Shown: positions 1 through 10,400, numbered from the stretch's first letter. The stretch is DNA of 64,000 bases from Clostridia bacterium (GCA_024404095.1 JAKSQO010000003.1:1-64000), one strand, 5' to 3'. Made by a program: numbers and translations. Notes: a model not told the origin generated them from the letters alone.

Positions 1-50
1 GTATTTTATCAGCTTTTCTTGGACTTTTGTAGGTACCTCTGATTTGGCGG

Positions 51-113
51 TTACTTTCCGAACGAAAACCAATCCATTTCAATATCTTTAATTTTCGTTG
101 TTTTTATTTCCAT
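51..113 (-). pseudogene. Possible remnant of an alpha/beta-hydrolase gene start
   Basis: A GAGG ribosome site (about 118-121) precedes an ATG that reads only 20 codons before TAA. The end of the short peptide (DIEMDWFSFGK) resembles the N-terminus of clostridial alpha/beta-hydrolases, which usually continue through a glycine-rich turn. Here the frame stops and the rest runs off the window edge in other frames. It may be a gene truncated by a frameshift or deletion, or chance. Weak call. Confidence 0.25.
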
Positions 114-225
114 AATATACCTCTTGACATTTTTTATTTCTCCTGAAATTTCATATACTATATCACAGGGTCAGAAATTTATCAAGCGCATAGTTCTTCA
201 AAAACTTGTATCTCATAAAACATCA

Positions 226-247
226 GCGGCAGGGTTTCCCCTGCCGC
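226..247 (-). terminator. Terminator of the giant surface-protein gene
   Basis: A perfect 9-bp GC-rich stem (GCGGCAGGG / CCCTGCCGC, loop TTTC) begins 8 bases past the stop codon. On the minus strand it is followed by a short T-run (TGATGTTTTAT). The U-tract is modest. Confidence 0.7.
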
Positions 248-254
248 CTTGCTG

Positions 255-3200
255 TTATTTATTTATAACATATTCGAGTGTGCCTGCGTCATGCCAGCCG
301 TATGCGTCGAGTATTCTTACTGTTGCAATTCTTGTTCCTGTTGAGTGGAACCATACCTTGCCTGTGAATGTAAGTGTTCCGTCCGCGTTTACTGTTGCGC
401 TGTCGGATTTCTTTGTAACTGTTTTGCCCTCTTCGTTCTTGAGCTGTACGCTCATTACGTCAGATCCTGTTACTACTGTAAATCCTACCGGTCCGCTTGC
501 GCCCTCTGTCTTTGCAAGCTCTGCGCTTACAAGTCCTGAGTCTGCCTTTACATACTCATTTGTGAAGTTATAAGCAAGCTCCTTGTCTTCCCATACCTTT
601 GAGCCGCTTTCCTTTACTCTTACTCCGATATTTCCCTCTGCAAGAGTTGACTTAACTGTCCAGATTTCATATGCCAGATCCTTGCTTGTGCTGCTTACTA
701 CATTGCCCTGTGCATCGTAGCTTACTATTGTCACTCTGTCATCGTATCTGTCATATGATCTTGTTCCGTTGCCCTTATCGAGCTCAATGAACTGAACCAT
801 ATTCGCTCTGTCTTCAACCTTTACATTGTATGTATTGGTTATTCCGACTGTCGGTACATACTGAACATCTACTACCTTGCCCTTTGCAGGTTCTGCGCTT
901 GCGTCGTAAAGATTGATTTCAAATCCGTTGAGGCTGAATGTATATATTCCTCCTGCGTATTCGTCATCCTCTACTGTAAGAAGAAGATTTCCTTCTGCAT
1001 CTGTCTTTACGGTTGCAGTTGTCTTGTTAGTAGCGCGGTCATTAACAGTAATTGTGTAGCTCTTATTCGGCTCACCTGTATTCAGAAGAACCGTGTTGCC
1101 TGTTGTTCTGTAAACATTATCAACAAGTGTTGAGTGTTCGTCTGTCAGAATTGTGAAGCCTGAAGCATTGATGCTTGCTGTATCAATTCCGCTTCCGCCG
1201 GTTTCTGAAAGCAACGCTGATCCTGCTGAAGCTGTCTCTACATACACCTTATCCGGATCTATTCCTTCTATCTTAAAGACTTCTTCAAATACATTACCCC
1301 ATCTGTCGATAATATGAACATACGCATATGAGTTACTTTGCGGATAAAAATTCGGTGCCCATCCGTCTGAGCCTGACCACGAATGATAGCCTAAACCTTC
1401 TGTCGGGCTGCTCAATTTTTTACTGAAAGCATTTGTGAACTGTACAAGATTATTGAAGTTTTCCTTAATAAACGCATGAATATCCCCGAGATCAGTGCTC
1501 TTAATTTGACACTTCGAATTATTGTTCGAAGAACCTACATTAAAGATATAGAAGAAAGAACAGAAGTTGTAATTCTTTTCAGCATTTGGATCAGTATCAT
1601 ATTCCGAATCTTCTATTGCATAAAGATTTATCGGTTTTGCATAGTTCTTATCTGCGTTATGGTTGTCTCTATCATCAACACTTGATTTATCCCAACCGTG
1701 GATTTCCCAGTTGTTTGCTCCACCTGATGTTCTCCAAAGGTGATACTGATTGAGTTTTTGGTCATATTCTGTTCCATTATCCCACTGTGAAGCTGTTACA
1801 CTAAATCCGTTTGCAGGCTTATAGCTGATAATAATCGTTATCTCGTTGGATGATGCATCTGCCATATCAACAGCATTGGTACCGTTTACAAGGTCATTAC
1901 CGCTCTTAAGGGCTGATTTCTTAGCCATTGTTTCGTTAAGACTGTCGTCATGAGCCTTGAACTTATATACAGCTTCTTCTCTTATCGCTGAAAGCTGAGG
2001 GCTAAGTGTGATGACAGCTTTTTTATTATAACTGTGATTTATTCCGATACCATTATCAGTATAAGCTTCATACTGTGTGTTTGTAATTTCTTTATTTTCT
2101 ACTTTTGCAGATTCTGTTTTGTCACTATAAGTTATTACTGTTGATTCAAGTGTAGCTGTTGTCGGATAGCATACTCGTCCTTCTCTTTCGGCAATATCAT
2201 CAACTGATATAACAACTTTCGGTTTGTTAACATTAGTATACATATAGTAGGTATGTGAACCTGCATCTGCTAATACAAAGTTTACGCCTTTACTGTTGCT
2301 TGAATCAAAGATATTATCCTTATTCGCTTGCGATAACGCCGCCGTTGTTTCATATACCTCAAATGTCGGTGTTGCGTTGACCTGCGTTTTATTGGCATAT
2401 GCTTTAGCCATTGCTGCAACCTCAGCATTCAAAAGTTCCTGTGCATTGCCACTCTTTGTTTTTCCATCAGCAGAATTAAACTCAAAATTATTTGCTGCTT
2501 TGAGATTACTGTTTATGATAGCAGAAGCATCCTTTTTAGCATACAGAGCACTATTCAAGTCGCCTGTTGCATAATGGTTCAGGTTCATATCTTCAAGCTT
2601 ATTGCCGGTTGTTTTGCTTCCGTTTTTATCAATAACAGTAAAGTTATTGAAATAATTACTGTGGAGAGGCTCAAGTGAATTGCCAAGAGATTTCGCAGAA
2701 CTGATAATTCCGTTTTCTCCGTTAACCGCATTTTTGAGATTTGATACAGTTTCTGCCGTAACAGCACTAATAGCCTTTTTCGCATTTACATATGCAGTTC
2801 TTGCACTATCATAAGCGCTCCAAGACAATCCTGTGTACTGCGTTGTACCGCTTGACGCCTGATTAGCTACCCATTCATTTTTATCGGTGTCAAAACGTAT
2901 ACCGTCAACAACCTGAATTGTCGGATTATTCTCAGGATAACTATTTTTTGCATTTTCTGCGTCAGTTACATCATACCATACCGCATAGAGGGTCTTTGTT
3001 TTGTTTGATGTCTTTTTTGCATCCATGTACCAGCTGTTAATTGTATCCTTGCTAACATTGCCATTTGGATAGAACTCTGCAACAGTTGCGTTAGGAGCTG
3101 TACTCCAACCTATAAACAGTTTGTTTGCGTTTGTATTGTTTTTGGGTATTGCGCTGCTGATAACGCCGTCAGCTGTTGCTGTTGTCGCCTTATCATAGAT

Positions 3201-6200
3201 AAGTGTCCATGATGATGCACCAGACGGATTAGTCGGCATATTTCTTATATCACCAGTAGTATTTGGGTCGTAAATAAGACTAAATGTTTCCGCTGTCCAT
3301 GTTGCTGTAAGCGTAACAGTAACATTATCATCTGCTGTAAGATTTTTGAAATAAACATCTCCTGTTTCGCCGTTAAAGCATACTGTTGAAGAATTGCTTA
3401 TTCCATTTTCGGGGCTATCCGTCGCACCCCATTTTGCGGTTTTATTATTGAGATTGTCTGTAACCTTCCAGCCAGTAAAGATATAACCTGTTCTCGTAGG
3501 AGCAGAAACCTTGAATACAGTATCATAAGTTGCATTTCCAGGGTGATTTGTTCCAAAAGTACCGTACGCAAGATCATATTCTATATTATAAGTATTAGTT
3601 TTCCACTTTGCAAAGAGTGAATAATTCTTTGCTTCTGCGGTTGTAGTACGTACTATCTGTGTACCCGAACCATTAGGCCCCGTGTACCAGTTCTCGAAGG
3701 TATAGCCTGTTCGTGTGGGTTTACGTGCAGTATCAAAACCGCTTACGATATTATTGAACGTATTACCTGACGAGTAAGTAAATGTATCCTCACGTGTTGT
3801 ATACGTTGCCGGATAGTTTACGTTGCCATAATATGAGGTTTCATTGTATGGGCCATTATTGGGTACAACACGAATGTTTTTAAACTCACATGTGTCACCG
3901 CCATAGTTGACATCGAAACGAACTGCTACATATTTACAGTTTGCAGGAGTTGTAGTTGTTGATGATGCAGTAACCCACTCCGAATTACTTGTGCCACAGC
4001 TTGCCCATTCTCCATTTGGATTTATGATTTTTAAATCCTTATCAAAGAAGAAAAGAAGCATATCAGCAACATATTCATCTCCACTGGTCGATGCTTTGGC
4101 AGTACGTCTGTAGTCAAACATAAATTTTATAGACGTGTTTGCCGGGATTTCCATATAGTACAGATTCGGACTATATATGTTTGTTTCGTATTCGGTATAC
4201 GCTTCTTTGTTAGGTTCCTTTTTGTTTTCAAGTCTAAATGAACCGTTTCCAAGATCTGTCAAACTTCCCTCTGATGAAGATCCATGGAAGGCAAATGAAC
4301 CGATAATTCTTTTACTTGGTTCACTTTTGCTTCGATGCCATCCCTCGTAAGAGAAGTAATTATCATATGAAACAGAATATGTGTTATTTTCCCAATGTGC
4401 GTACAAATAGAGGTTAGGACAAGTTGTATCATAACCCTTACCCTGTTGTTTTGCAAGGAATGCAACAGAAATCATATCACCCGGGAGAACCGCTGCATTT
4501 GTTCCGGTACCATATAAATTATATGAATCAGATTTTGCACCCCATGCTGCCAAACGGTATCCTTCATTTGTGTAGGGTAAATCCAGTTTACCGCGTGTTG
4601 TAATCGTATCCTCAGATGACAATGTACCGATAGGCTCATTCTTAGTCGGACTTCCTCCGTTGGATACATAGTAGACATTATAGGTAAGAGCCGTCCATTT
4701 GGCTGTATAGGTTACTGCTGTTGTATTTACCCAATTAGCCGTTTTGCCATGTTTAATGGGCTCTCCAACCCCCTCTTTTAACCAGCCATCAAATTTATAG
4801 CCCTCTCTTGTAGGAGCAGCAATAGCACTTCCGCCGTTTGCTACTGCACCGACAGTAAACGGAGAATCATATGTAGCGATATTTGCATATGTCTTTTCTA
4901 CGGTTTGACCGTTGAATGTACCGCCATTTGGATCATATGTTACGTCATACTTATTGGGTGTGTAATAGAATGTCCAGCCAATGTTGCTTGAACATACATT
5001 TTTGATGCTATCTTCTGTTGCACCAACTTCTTCTATTTTTATGTTTGTAAATGTCGTTGTTGCGTTTGGTGTTGTATTACCAAATCTAAACGAAATAAAA
5101 TTACAGTTGCCAGTAGTGGTGAATGTTATACTCTGATCTCCTAAACCATAATTTCCTCGATAAGGATCGGTTCTTCCCTGTTCAGGATTCGCATATGATG
5201 AGGATATATCCTTCAGCATAAACTCATAAACCTGAGCCGTAGTACCTGATGCAGTATAAGAGAGCTTATACGTTGTATTTGCCTTAACAGGTAAAAAATA
5301 CAAATTTGATGCCGTTGGCATTGATGTATAGTTATCTATGGCAGGGTTACCATTGCTATCCGTACTTGTACTCTTGAATGTGAGCGATTTATTTGTATCG
5401 TTCCAAGTAACGCTTGAAACATTTTTACCTGTTTTTGAACCTTCAGCTTTCATAAATGCTTCGCCGTCAAAATTACGTTCAAAATGATCAAATGTGTAAC
5501 CTGTATATTCATTCGATCCTGCTGAAACAGTATCACCGTAAGTATAGGTTTCTGTTTCTGCGGGATTTTCAAGAACTTTAGCATTAACAGTAGATATGTG
5601 ATTTGCCGTTGCTGTGCTTGTTTCCTTTTCAAGGCCACTTGCCGTAGTGTTAATATTTGTTTTCGCACTGTCAATTTGAGCCTGTGTTACGTCAATAGAA
5701 CCAAGTTTTAAATATGCATCTTTAATTGCATTGATGTAACTGTTCCAAGTATTTGACTTATAGTAATCAGACTGCTTACCTGTCGAAATCTCTTCGTTAA
5801 GAATTCGACGAAGCTCCGCTTTGTTAACTTGAACAACTTCACAGGCAGTAAATGACGTTGCTGTCTTTTTGTTTTCTTTCGTATTAGTAGCTTCTGCTTT
5901 GACGAAGAATGACTTTACATTACCAACATTTACATTTTTAATATCTCCAGTTTTCTGTCCGGTTTCACTAACACTATAAGATGATGCGATAGAGCTATTT
6001 GCAGCAGCTGCTGTTAATGAGCTAACTCCCGAGTTGTTCCATTCATAGTCAGACATAATACATGAAGCGTTACAATTTGAGGAGCCACCGCCTGAGCTAA
6101 AGTATGCCTTAACCGTCAAATTAGGCATATTAAACTTTGTATATCTTGAGTTATCAACTACCAGATAACCGATACCACCTGTACCGGTTTCACTATGTGA

Positions 6201-8582
6201 TTCTTTCTTGTCCACGTGTCCTGCATAGTGCATTGATGTCGTCATTGAAGTGCTTCTCTTAGGACAATCATGCTCATGTGGGCGCCACGAAACATTTGTC
6301 GTCGGATAAAGTATAGGATAACCTGTTGCTGCTCCGTCAACTGAGAAACCACCTGCATATGAGCCTGATGATGACCAGTATCCAATATCACTATCAGAAC
6401 TCTTTGCACCTATAGTAGGAATATAATAGGTTAAGCCAGCCTTTGTAAGAAGGGTTGACTCAAATGAAGTGCGGATACCTGTAATACCATAAATTACAGC
6501 AAAAGAACTGTTGTAATATGCCGTATTTTGATAGCTCTTACTCTGTGAGTTTGTCGCACCTGTTGAAGAATCAAGGCAGGGTGCATAAACAATCGAATAT
6601 GCTTTTGTAGAGTAAGATACACTATTGATAACATATGTTGCAGTCCACTCAATCTGTGTTGTAGTGTTCTGTGAAATTGCAGTTAAAAGTGTGCCTGCAG
6701 TGATAGTTGAAGCAAGGGAGCTCGTATCTGACGATTTACTAAGTGTAACCGATGCACCAGAAGTACAAGCAACACTGACACTTGTTGCACCGGGAACATT
6801 AAGATAAACATTACCAGTTGTATTCTCACCTGTTCTGAGTGCACCGTTGTCGGCATTTTCACGATCAACATAATACTGAAACTCTTTCATATTACCGGTT
6901 GAGGGCTTAAGATAAATAACTTCTGGAACATAGAAAGTAAGAACATAAGATGTATTTGAACTTACTATTTTTTTCTGTTTTGCCGCAATAGTATCTTTTG
7001 AAATTGAAACAGTATCTGTTGTTGCTGTGGGGTCGCAAAGAATAAGAGCCTGTGTTTTCATACTACTGTAATAAGAACTGAAGCTTGAATCATTCACTCT
7101 GTCGATGTTTGACTTCAAACCTTCACAATATGCCTGACGGATGGCATCCTTATCAACAACAGTTGTATGAAGACCAACACCAAAATAAAGGTTTACCCAT
7201 CTTTCAATGCCAAGATAGCCGTCCCAGTTCTGCCTGTACTTAAATTGTATTGATACACCTTTGCTTTTTTCCGGAATTGCACCGTTGAGAGAGTAAAGAC
7301 CCCATGTTCGTGCATTGTCAGAACCCGCACCATTCTTATAATCTGAACGGTCAACAGATGCAGTAATGCCCTGCGCTGTCTCATAGTTTGAGTCATATGC
7401 CTGAATGTAGTCAAGGTATGCGTTACCTCCACCGACATCAAAATAATAACGAATGTAACCTACACTCAGATTAGGAATCTGACTATAGTCGGTGAAACGT
7501 GACTTATCAACAACCATGTACGCTACGCCGGTTAAGTATGTATTGCCACTTACACCGCCGTCTTCTACATCATTATGGTTAGTACCTGATGGTCTCATAT
7601 TGGTATATGAACCGTAATCAGTATAATTTGTTCGGAAATAGAAATTATCAGACTTTTCATCAATCCTATTTGGGCAAACAAGCACTGTCCTCGGTGTTGT
7701 TTCCGGAAAATGTTTTGTGTCTCTATAGTCTTCAGAAGGAATAGTATAACTTGAGCCATCATTTGCCTGACCAATAAAACGTATAAGTGGAGCAGTATAA
7801 GCACCTGATGTGTTTGTATAACTATGTGATCTGTTACCAACTGCTGCATAATCCATAGCACCAGTGATAAAACCGAAGCCATCTGATTTAGTGTTATTTA
7901 AAGTACCATCGTGTAGTGCATAACCCGATACACCTGTGAGCTGGAGGCGGGGTTTGTAGATACCTGTATACATAAACTCCAAGCGAGTTGAGCCGTTAAC
8001 TACGTATGCAACTACCCACTCAATGATGTAAACATCACCCTCGATTGCACCTGTAAGCGTTGAGTTTGCGTCTATTGTTACATTGATTGAGTTTGTGCCG
8101 CTTGCAAGTACTGTGCCAGATGAAACAGCTGTTGCTGTGCTTGCCGCTTTAGCCGCTGCGATGTTTTGACCATTGGAGATTCCGTTACCCACAAGCTTAA
8201 GTTTTGAAGTTGCAACTTCCTCATAGCTATAGCTCGATTTGCTTGTTCTGTGCCAGAGATTGTTAACATAAAGCTTAACATCTGTTGCATCAGGATTGGA
8301 AAATGTTACAGCACCTGATTCAGCCTTCGAGTTTCCAGCTTTACCGCTTTCAACGTCAATCACGCTGAAATACTCGAAGTTATCTGCGCCCGGTTTAAGA
8401 TAAATTGTTTCCGGGGCATTGGCACGCTGTGCTGCTATTGATGAACCCATTGTATTGGCATCAACGTCAACCCATGCCTTAGAATCAATCTTTAAAATTG
8501 ACGGGTCAAAAATAAAGAATGTGGTTATGAGCATGGCAAGGCACAGTACCATACTCAACGTACGTTTGAGAATTTTTTTCAT
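255..8582 (-). CDS. Giant secreted multi-module surface protein (2,775 aa) with InlB-type repeats and FIVAR-like segments
   Basis: Probable adhesin or cell-surface matrix protein. Residues 1-36 are a signal peptide (two lysines, hydrophobic stretch). Two related modules follow, about residues 57-470 and 552-930. Both open with a PE-x-IYLKP strand, share a VVD-(K/N)-SR segment near residues 358 and 808, and end in a helical FIVAR-like stretch (about 476-542 and 930-990). Roughly residues 1200-1870 carry about five InlB/Listeria-Bacteroides-type repeats (YDPNGG, PTREGY-x-F-x-GW, AKW), interrupted by two beta-rich jelly-roll-like insertions that end in TFTNIKIEE and CEFKNIRVV. A clearer FIVAR domain lies near 1900-1970, then Ig-like repeats run to the C-terminus. 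No LPXTG sortase signal or C-terminal membrane anchor is visible, so attachment is unknown. The ribosome site AAGGAGG (8591-8597) fixes the start. Function is inferred from architecture only. Confidence 0.85.
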   Translation of the reverse strand: MKKILKRTLSMVLCLAMLITTFFIFDPSILKIDSKAWVDVDANTMGSSIAAQRANAPETIYLKPGADNFEYFSVIDVESGKAGNSKAESGAVTFSNPDATDVKLYVNNLWHRTSKSSYSYEEVATSKLKLVGNGISNGQNIAAAKAASTATAVSSGTVLASGTNSINVTIDANSTLTGAIEGDVYIIEWVVAYVVNGSTRLEFMYTGIYKPRLQLTGVSGYALHDGTLNNTKSDGFGFITGAMDYAAVGNRSHSYTNTSGAYTAPLIRFIGQANDGSSYTIPSEDYRDTKHFPETTPRTVLVCPNRIDEKSDNFYFRTNYTDYGSYTNMRPSGTNHNDVEDGGVSGNTYLTGVAYMVVDKSRFTDYSQIPNLSVGYIRYYFDVGGGNAYLDYIQAYDSNYETAQGITASVDRSDYKNGAGSDNARTWGLYSLNGAIPEKSKGVSIQFKYRQNWDGYLGIERWVNLYFGVGLHTTVVDKDAIRQAYCEGLKSNIDRVNDSSFSSYYSSMKTQALILCDPTATTDTVSISKDTIAAKQKKIVSSNTSYVLTFYVPEVIYLKPSTGNMKEFQYYVDRENADNGALRTGENTTGNVYLNVPGATSVSVACTSGASVTLSKSSDTSSLASTITAGTLLTAISQNTTTQIEWTATYVINSVSYSTKAYSIVYAPCLDSSTGATNSQSKSYQNTAYYNSSFAVIYGITGIRTSFESTLLTKAGLTYYIPTIGAKSSDSDIGYWSSSGSYAGGFSVDGAATGYPILYPTTNVSWRPHEHDCPKRSTSMTTSMHYAGHVDKKESHSETGTGGIGYLVVDNSRYTKFNMPNLTVKAYFSSGGGSSNCNASCIMSDYEWNNSGVSSLTAAAANSSIASSYSVSETGQKTGDIKNVNVGNVKSFFVKAEATNTKENKKTATSFTACEVVQVNKAELRRILNEEISTGKQSDYYKSNTWNSYINAIKDAYLKLGSIDVTQAQIDSAKTNINTTASGLEKETSTATANHISTVNAKVLENPAETETYTYGDTVSAGSNEYTGYTFDHFERNFDGEAFMKAEGSKTGKNVSSVTWNDTNKSLTFKSTSTDSNGNPAIDNYTSMPTASNLYFLPVKANTTYKLSYTASGTTAQVYEFMLKDISSSYANPEQGRTDPYRGNYGLGDQSITFTTTGNCNFISFRFGNTTPNATTTFTNIKIEEVGATEDSIKNVCSSNIGWTFYYTPNKYDVTYDPNGGTFNGQTVEKTYANIATYDSPFTVGAVANGGSAIAAPTREGYKFDGWLKEGVGEPIKHGKTANWVNTTAVTYTAKWTALTYNVYYVSNGGSPTKNEPIGTLSSEDTITTRGKLDLPYTNEGYRLAAWGAKSDSYNLYGTGTNAAVLPGDMISVAFLAKQQGKGYDTTCPNLYLYAHWENNTYSVSYDNYFSYEGWHRSKSEPSKRIIGSFAFHGSSSEGSLTDLGNGSFRLENKKEPNKEAYTEYETNIYSPNLYYMEIPANTSIKFMFDYRRTAKASTSGDEYVADMLLFFFDKDLKIINPNGEWASCGTSNSEWVTASSTTTTPANCKYVAVRFDVNYGGDTCEFKNIRVVPNNGPYNETSYYGNVNYPATYTTREDTFTYSSGNTFNNIVSGFDTARKPTRTGYTFENWYTGPNGSGTQIVRTTTAEAKNYSLFAKWKTNTYNIEYDLAYGTFGTNHPGNATYDTVFKVSAPTRTGYIFTGWKVTDNLNNKTAKWGATDSPENGISNSSTVCFNGETGDVYFKNLTADDNVTVTLTATWTAETFSLIYDPNTTGDIRNMPTNPSGASSWTLIYDKATTATADGVISSAIPKNNTNANKLFIGWSTAPNATVAEFYPNGNVSKDTINSWYMDAKKTSNKTKTLYAVWYDVTDAENAKNSYPENNPTIQVVDGIRFDTDKNEWVANQASSGTTQYTGLSWSAYDSARTAYVNAKKAISAVTAETVSNLKNAVNGENGIISSAKSLGNSLEPLHSNYFNNFTVIDKNGSKTTGNKLEDMNLNHYATGDLNSALYAKKDASAIINSNLKAANNFEFNSADGKTKSGNAQELLNAEVAAMAKAYANKTQVNATPTFEVYETTAALSQANKDNIFDSSNSKGVNFVLADAGSHTYYMYTNVNKPKVVISVDDIAEREGRVCYPTTATLESTVITYSDKTESAKVENKEITNTQYEAYTDNGIGINHSYNKKAVITLSPQLSAIREEAVYKFKAHDDSLNETMAKKSALKSGNDLVNGTNAVDMADASSNEITIIISYKPANGFSVTASQWDNGTEYDQKLNQYHLWRTSGGANNWEIHGWDKSSVDDRDNHNADKNYAKPINLYAIEDSEYDTDPNAEKNYNFCSFFYIFNVGSSNNNSKCQIKSTDLGDIHAFIKENFNNLVQFTNAFSKKLSSPTEGLGYHSWSGSDGWAPNFYPQSNSYAYVHIIDRWGNVFEEVFKIEGIDPDKVYVETASAGSALLSETGGSGIDTASINASGFTILTDEHSTLVDNVYRTTGNTVLLNTGEPNKSYTITVNDRATNKTTATVKTDAEGNLLLTVEDDEYAGGIYTFSLNGFEINLYDASAEPAKGKVVDVQYVPTVGITNTYNVKVEDRANMVQFIELDKGNGTRSYDRYDDRVTIVSYDAQGNVVSSTSKDLAYEIWTVKSTLAEGNIGVRVKESGSKVWEDKELAYNFTNEYVKADSGLVSAELAKTEGASGPVGFTVVTGSDVMSVQLKNEEGKTVTKKSDSATVNADGTLTFTGKVWFHSTGTRIATVRILDAYGWHDAGTLEYVINK

Positions 8583-8833
8583 AAAAATTTCCTCCTTATT
8601 CTTTAATCTATATGTAATTACATGAAACGGAATAACCCGGTTTTCATATATATGCCGAAACGGAATTTTTAAAATGCTTACACCATACTAACCAATAATA
8701 TTTTAAATCAATCAGTTTTTCTGTTTCAGATAATAGAATTGAGCATTATCTAATTCATTCCACATCTTGTTCAAATTTCCATAAAAACTATTCGTTTGCA
8801 ACAAATAATATGTATTATTATCCATATTATTAT
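8583..8833 (-). other. Long AT-rich 5' leader of the giant surface-protein gene
   Basis: About 250 bases separate the predicted transcription start from the ATG. It contains two copies of ATTCCGTTTC (plus-strand positions 8624-8633 and 8657-8666) and a small stem of AGATAAT/ATTATCT. I could not match it to a known riboswitch or leader. No gene is seen here. Confidence 0.4.
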
Positions 8834-8839
8834 ATCTAT

Positions 8840-8868
8840 AATATATAAGATTTTCACATTTAGGTCAA
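8840..8868 (-). promoter_or_regulatory. Promoter of the giant surface-protein gene, with overlapping palindrome
   Basis: On the minus strand, TTGACC (8863-8868), a 17-base spacer and TATATT (8840-8845) match a sigma-A promoter. A perfect 10-bp palindrome, GTCAATTGAC (8864-8873), overlaps the -35 box and could be an operator. Transcription from here would give a leader of about 245 bases. Confidence 0.6.
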
Positions 8869-8927
8869 TTGACATTTTGCACTAAATGCATCAATTTTCT
8901 TATTTAGATTTTACTAAAGTTACAAAA

Positions 8928-8954
8928 AGAAAATACGGCAGATTATCTCTGCCG
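8928..8954 (-). terminator. Terminator of the secreted metallophosphoesterase gene
   Basis: A 7-bp stem, CGGCAGA/TCTGCCG (8936-8954), sits 9 bases past the stop. On the minus strand it is followed by the T-rich run TATTTTCTTTTTG. Confidence 0.85.
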
Positions 8955-8963
8955 CACAAGTTC

Positions 8964-10400
8964 TTATTTACCTGAAATTCCCGCAAAAAACGGAACTTTT
9001 ATATCATACTTTTTCTTAAGGTCACTGCGAACTCCGATGTTATTAAAAATCGAATAAACTCCACCAAGGAATCTTACAATATTATTTATCGGGTTGAATG
9101 TCCTTTTCGGATGACCGCCCTGCTGTGTTGTTTTTGAAATAGTAAATTCGTTAAACGGAGTGCTCTCACCGTCATAATAGCTCTTAATCACAATCGAATT
9201 TTCTGAGAAATCAAGAACATTGTAAATTACGTTTTCTGTATCTACATACTTTCCGATATGCTCGCCGACAGGCGGTATTTCTCCGTCATCAAGCGAACGA
9301 GGTCTGTTGATTGAACCCGAAACCATGTAAATGCTGCCCTTCGCATCGGTAACCTCGTTGATGTCCGCAATCGGTGTCACCGTCTTCTTGTTATACACAA
9401 CATTCGACATTGTGTAGTAATGGCTGTGTCCCATAAGCACAAGGTCGATAGCAAATTCATCAATAAGGGGCATCCACAAAAGTCGAATAAGCTTGTTCTC
9501 ACTCTCTCGGTGAGGAATACGTGAGCCGAGAAGGTCGTGGTGGAACATCGCAACCCTCCATTTCACGTCAGGATTCGCTTTAATTGCATTCTTAATAAAT
9601 CTGCGATGATACACACCGTCCGCATTGTTTGAATCGCAAACGAGGAACAGCGTATCACCCTTGACAAACCAATAGTCACCGCCGATATAACTCTTTATTC
9701 CCTTATCGTTTGTCTCAGGATTCGCATTGAAATATCTGTAATCAATATTTTTTCTGTCATGGTTTCCTTCAAGAATCGCTACTGTTGTATTCTTTGCATC
9801 AGCCGAAGAAACATATCCGCAGTATTCGTCTCTTCTGCCAAGTGACGCCTGATCGCCTGTTGAAAGAATAAGAGAAATGTCGCTCTTTTCTTTAGCCTGT
9901 GAAATTACAGAAGCAAATTTTCCTGAATTATTCTTTATGCTGTCCTTGTTTTCTTCATCATAACTGATGTGAACATCTGTTACATAGAGCGCTGAAAATT
10001 CGCTTCTCGTTGAAGTTGTAATGCTGTAAACAGCCGATTTATAACCATCAGAATTACAGGTGTAATAATATGTAGTGCCTTCCTTAAGAGAGGTGATATG
10101 TGCCTCGGCAGAATAGTCACCCTGCGGAGTTGCAGTCACATTTGCAGTAATCTGTTGTGCTTTTGACATATCCTTGCTTTCACTCAGCAGTACATAATTT
10201 CTATCTTTTGAATCCGTGTACCATCTGATTGTTCTTTCGCTTTCGGTCTGTCCGGGCGCAACATACACACCCTTTTCAATATCTGTACTGTTAGATTGCC
10301 AATATGCGTTCCAGCTGTCCTGAGCAAAAGCCACACCTGTGCAGCTGAATGCAATTACAATACAAAGAAATACAGATAAAGCTCTTTTCATATTTCTCAT
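8964..10400 (-). CDS. Secreted calcineurin-like metallophosphoesterase with N-terminal Fn3-like domain
   Basis: Predicted exported phosphoesterase of the purple-acid-phosphatase-like type. Residues 1-26 form a signal peptide ending VAFAQ. Residues 45-130 look like the fibronectin-III-like domain seen before the catalytic domain in this family (ERTIRWYTDS, GTTYYYTC). Metal-binding motifs are intact: D-V-H at 142-144, GD at 182-183, GNHD at 212-215, HH at 287-288 and GHSH at 324-327. The substrate is unknown; phosphate release from organic phosphates is the usual role. A GGAGGA site precedes the ATG. The gene has its own promoter and terminator, so it is probably monocistronic. Confidence 0.9.
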   Translation of the reverse strand: MRNMKRALSVFLCIVIAFSCTGVAFAQDSWNAYWQSNSTDIEKGVYVAPGQTESERTIRWYTDSKDRNYVLLSESKDMSKAQQITANVTATPQGDYSAEAHITSLKEGTTYYYTCNSDGYKSAVYSITTSTRSEFSALYVTDVHISYDEENKDSIKNNSGKFASVISQAKEKSDISLILSTGDQASLGRRDEYCGYVSSADAKNTTVAILEGNHDRKNIDYRYFNANPETNDKGIKSYIGGDYWFVKGDTLFLVCDSNNADGVYHRRFIKNAIKANPDVKWRVAMFHHDLLGSRIPHRESENKLIRLLWMPLIDEFAIDLVLMGHSHYYTMSNVVYNKKTVTPIADINEVTDAKGSIYMVSGSINRPRSLDDGEIPPVGEHIGKYVDTENVIYNVLDFSENSIVIKSYYDGESTPFNEFTISKTTQQGGHPKRTFNPINNIVRFLGGVYSIFNNIGVRSDLKKKYDIKVPFFAGISGK

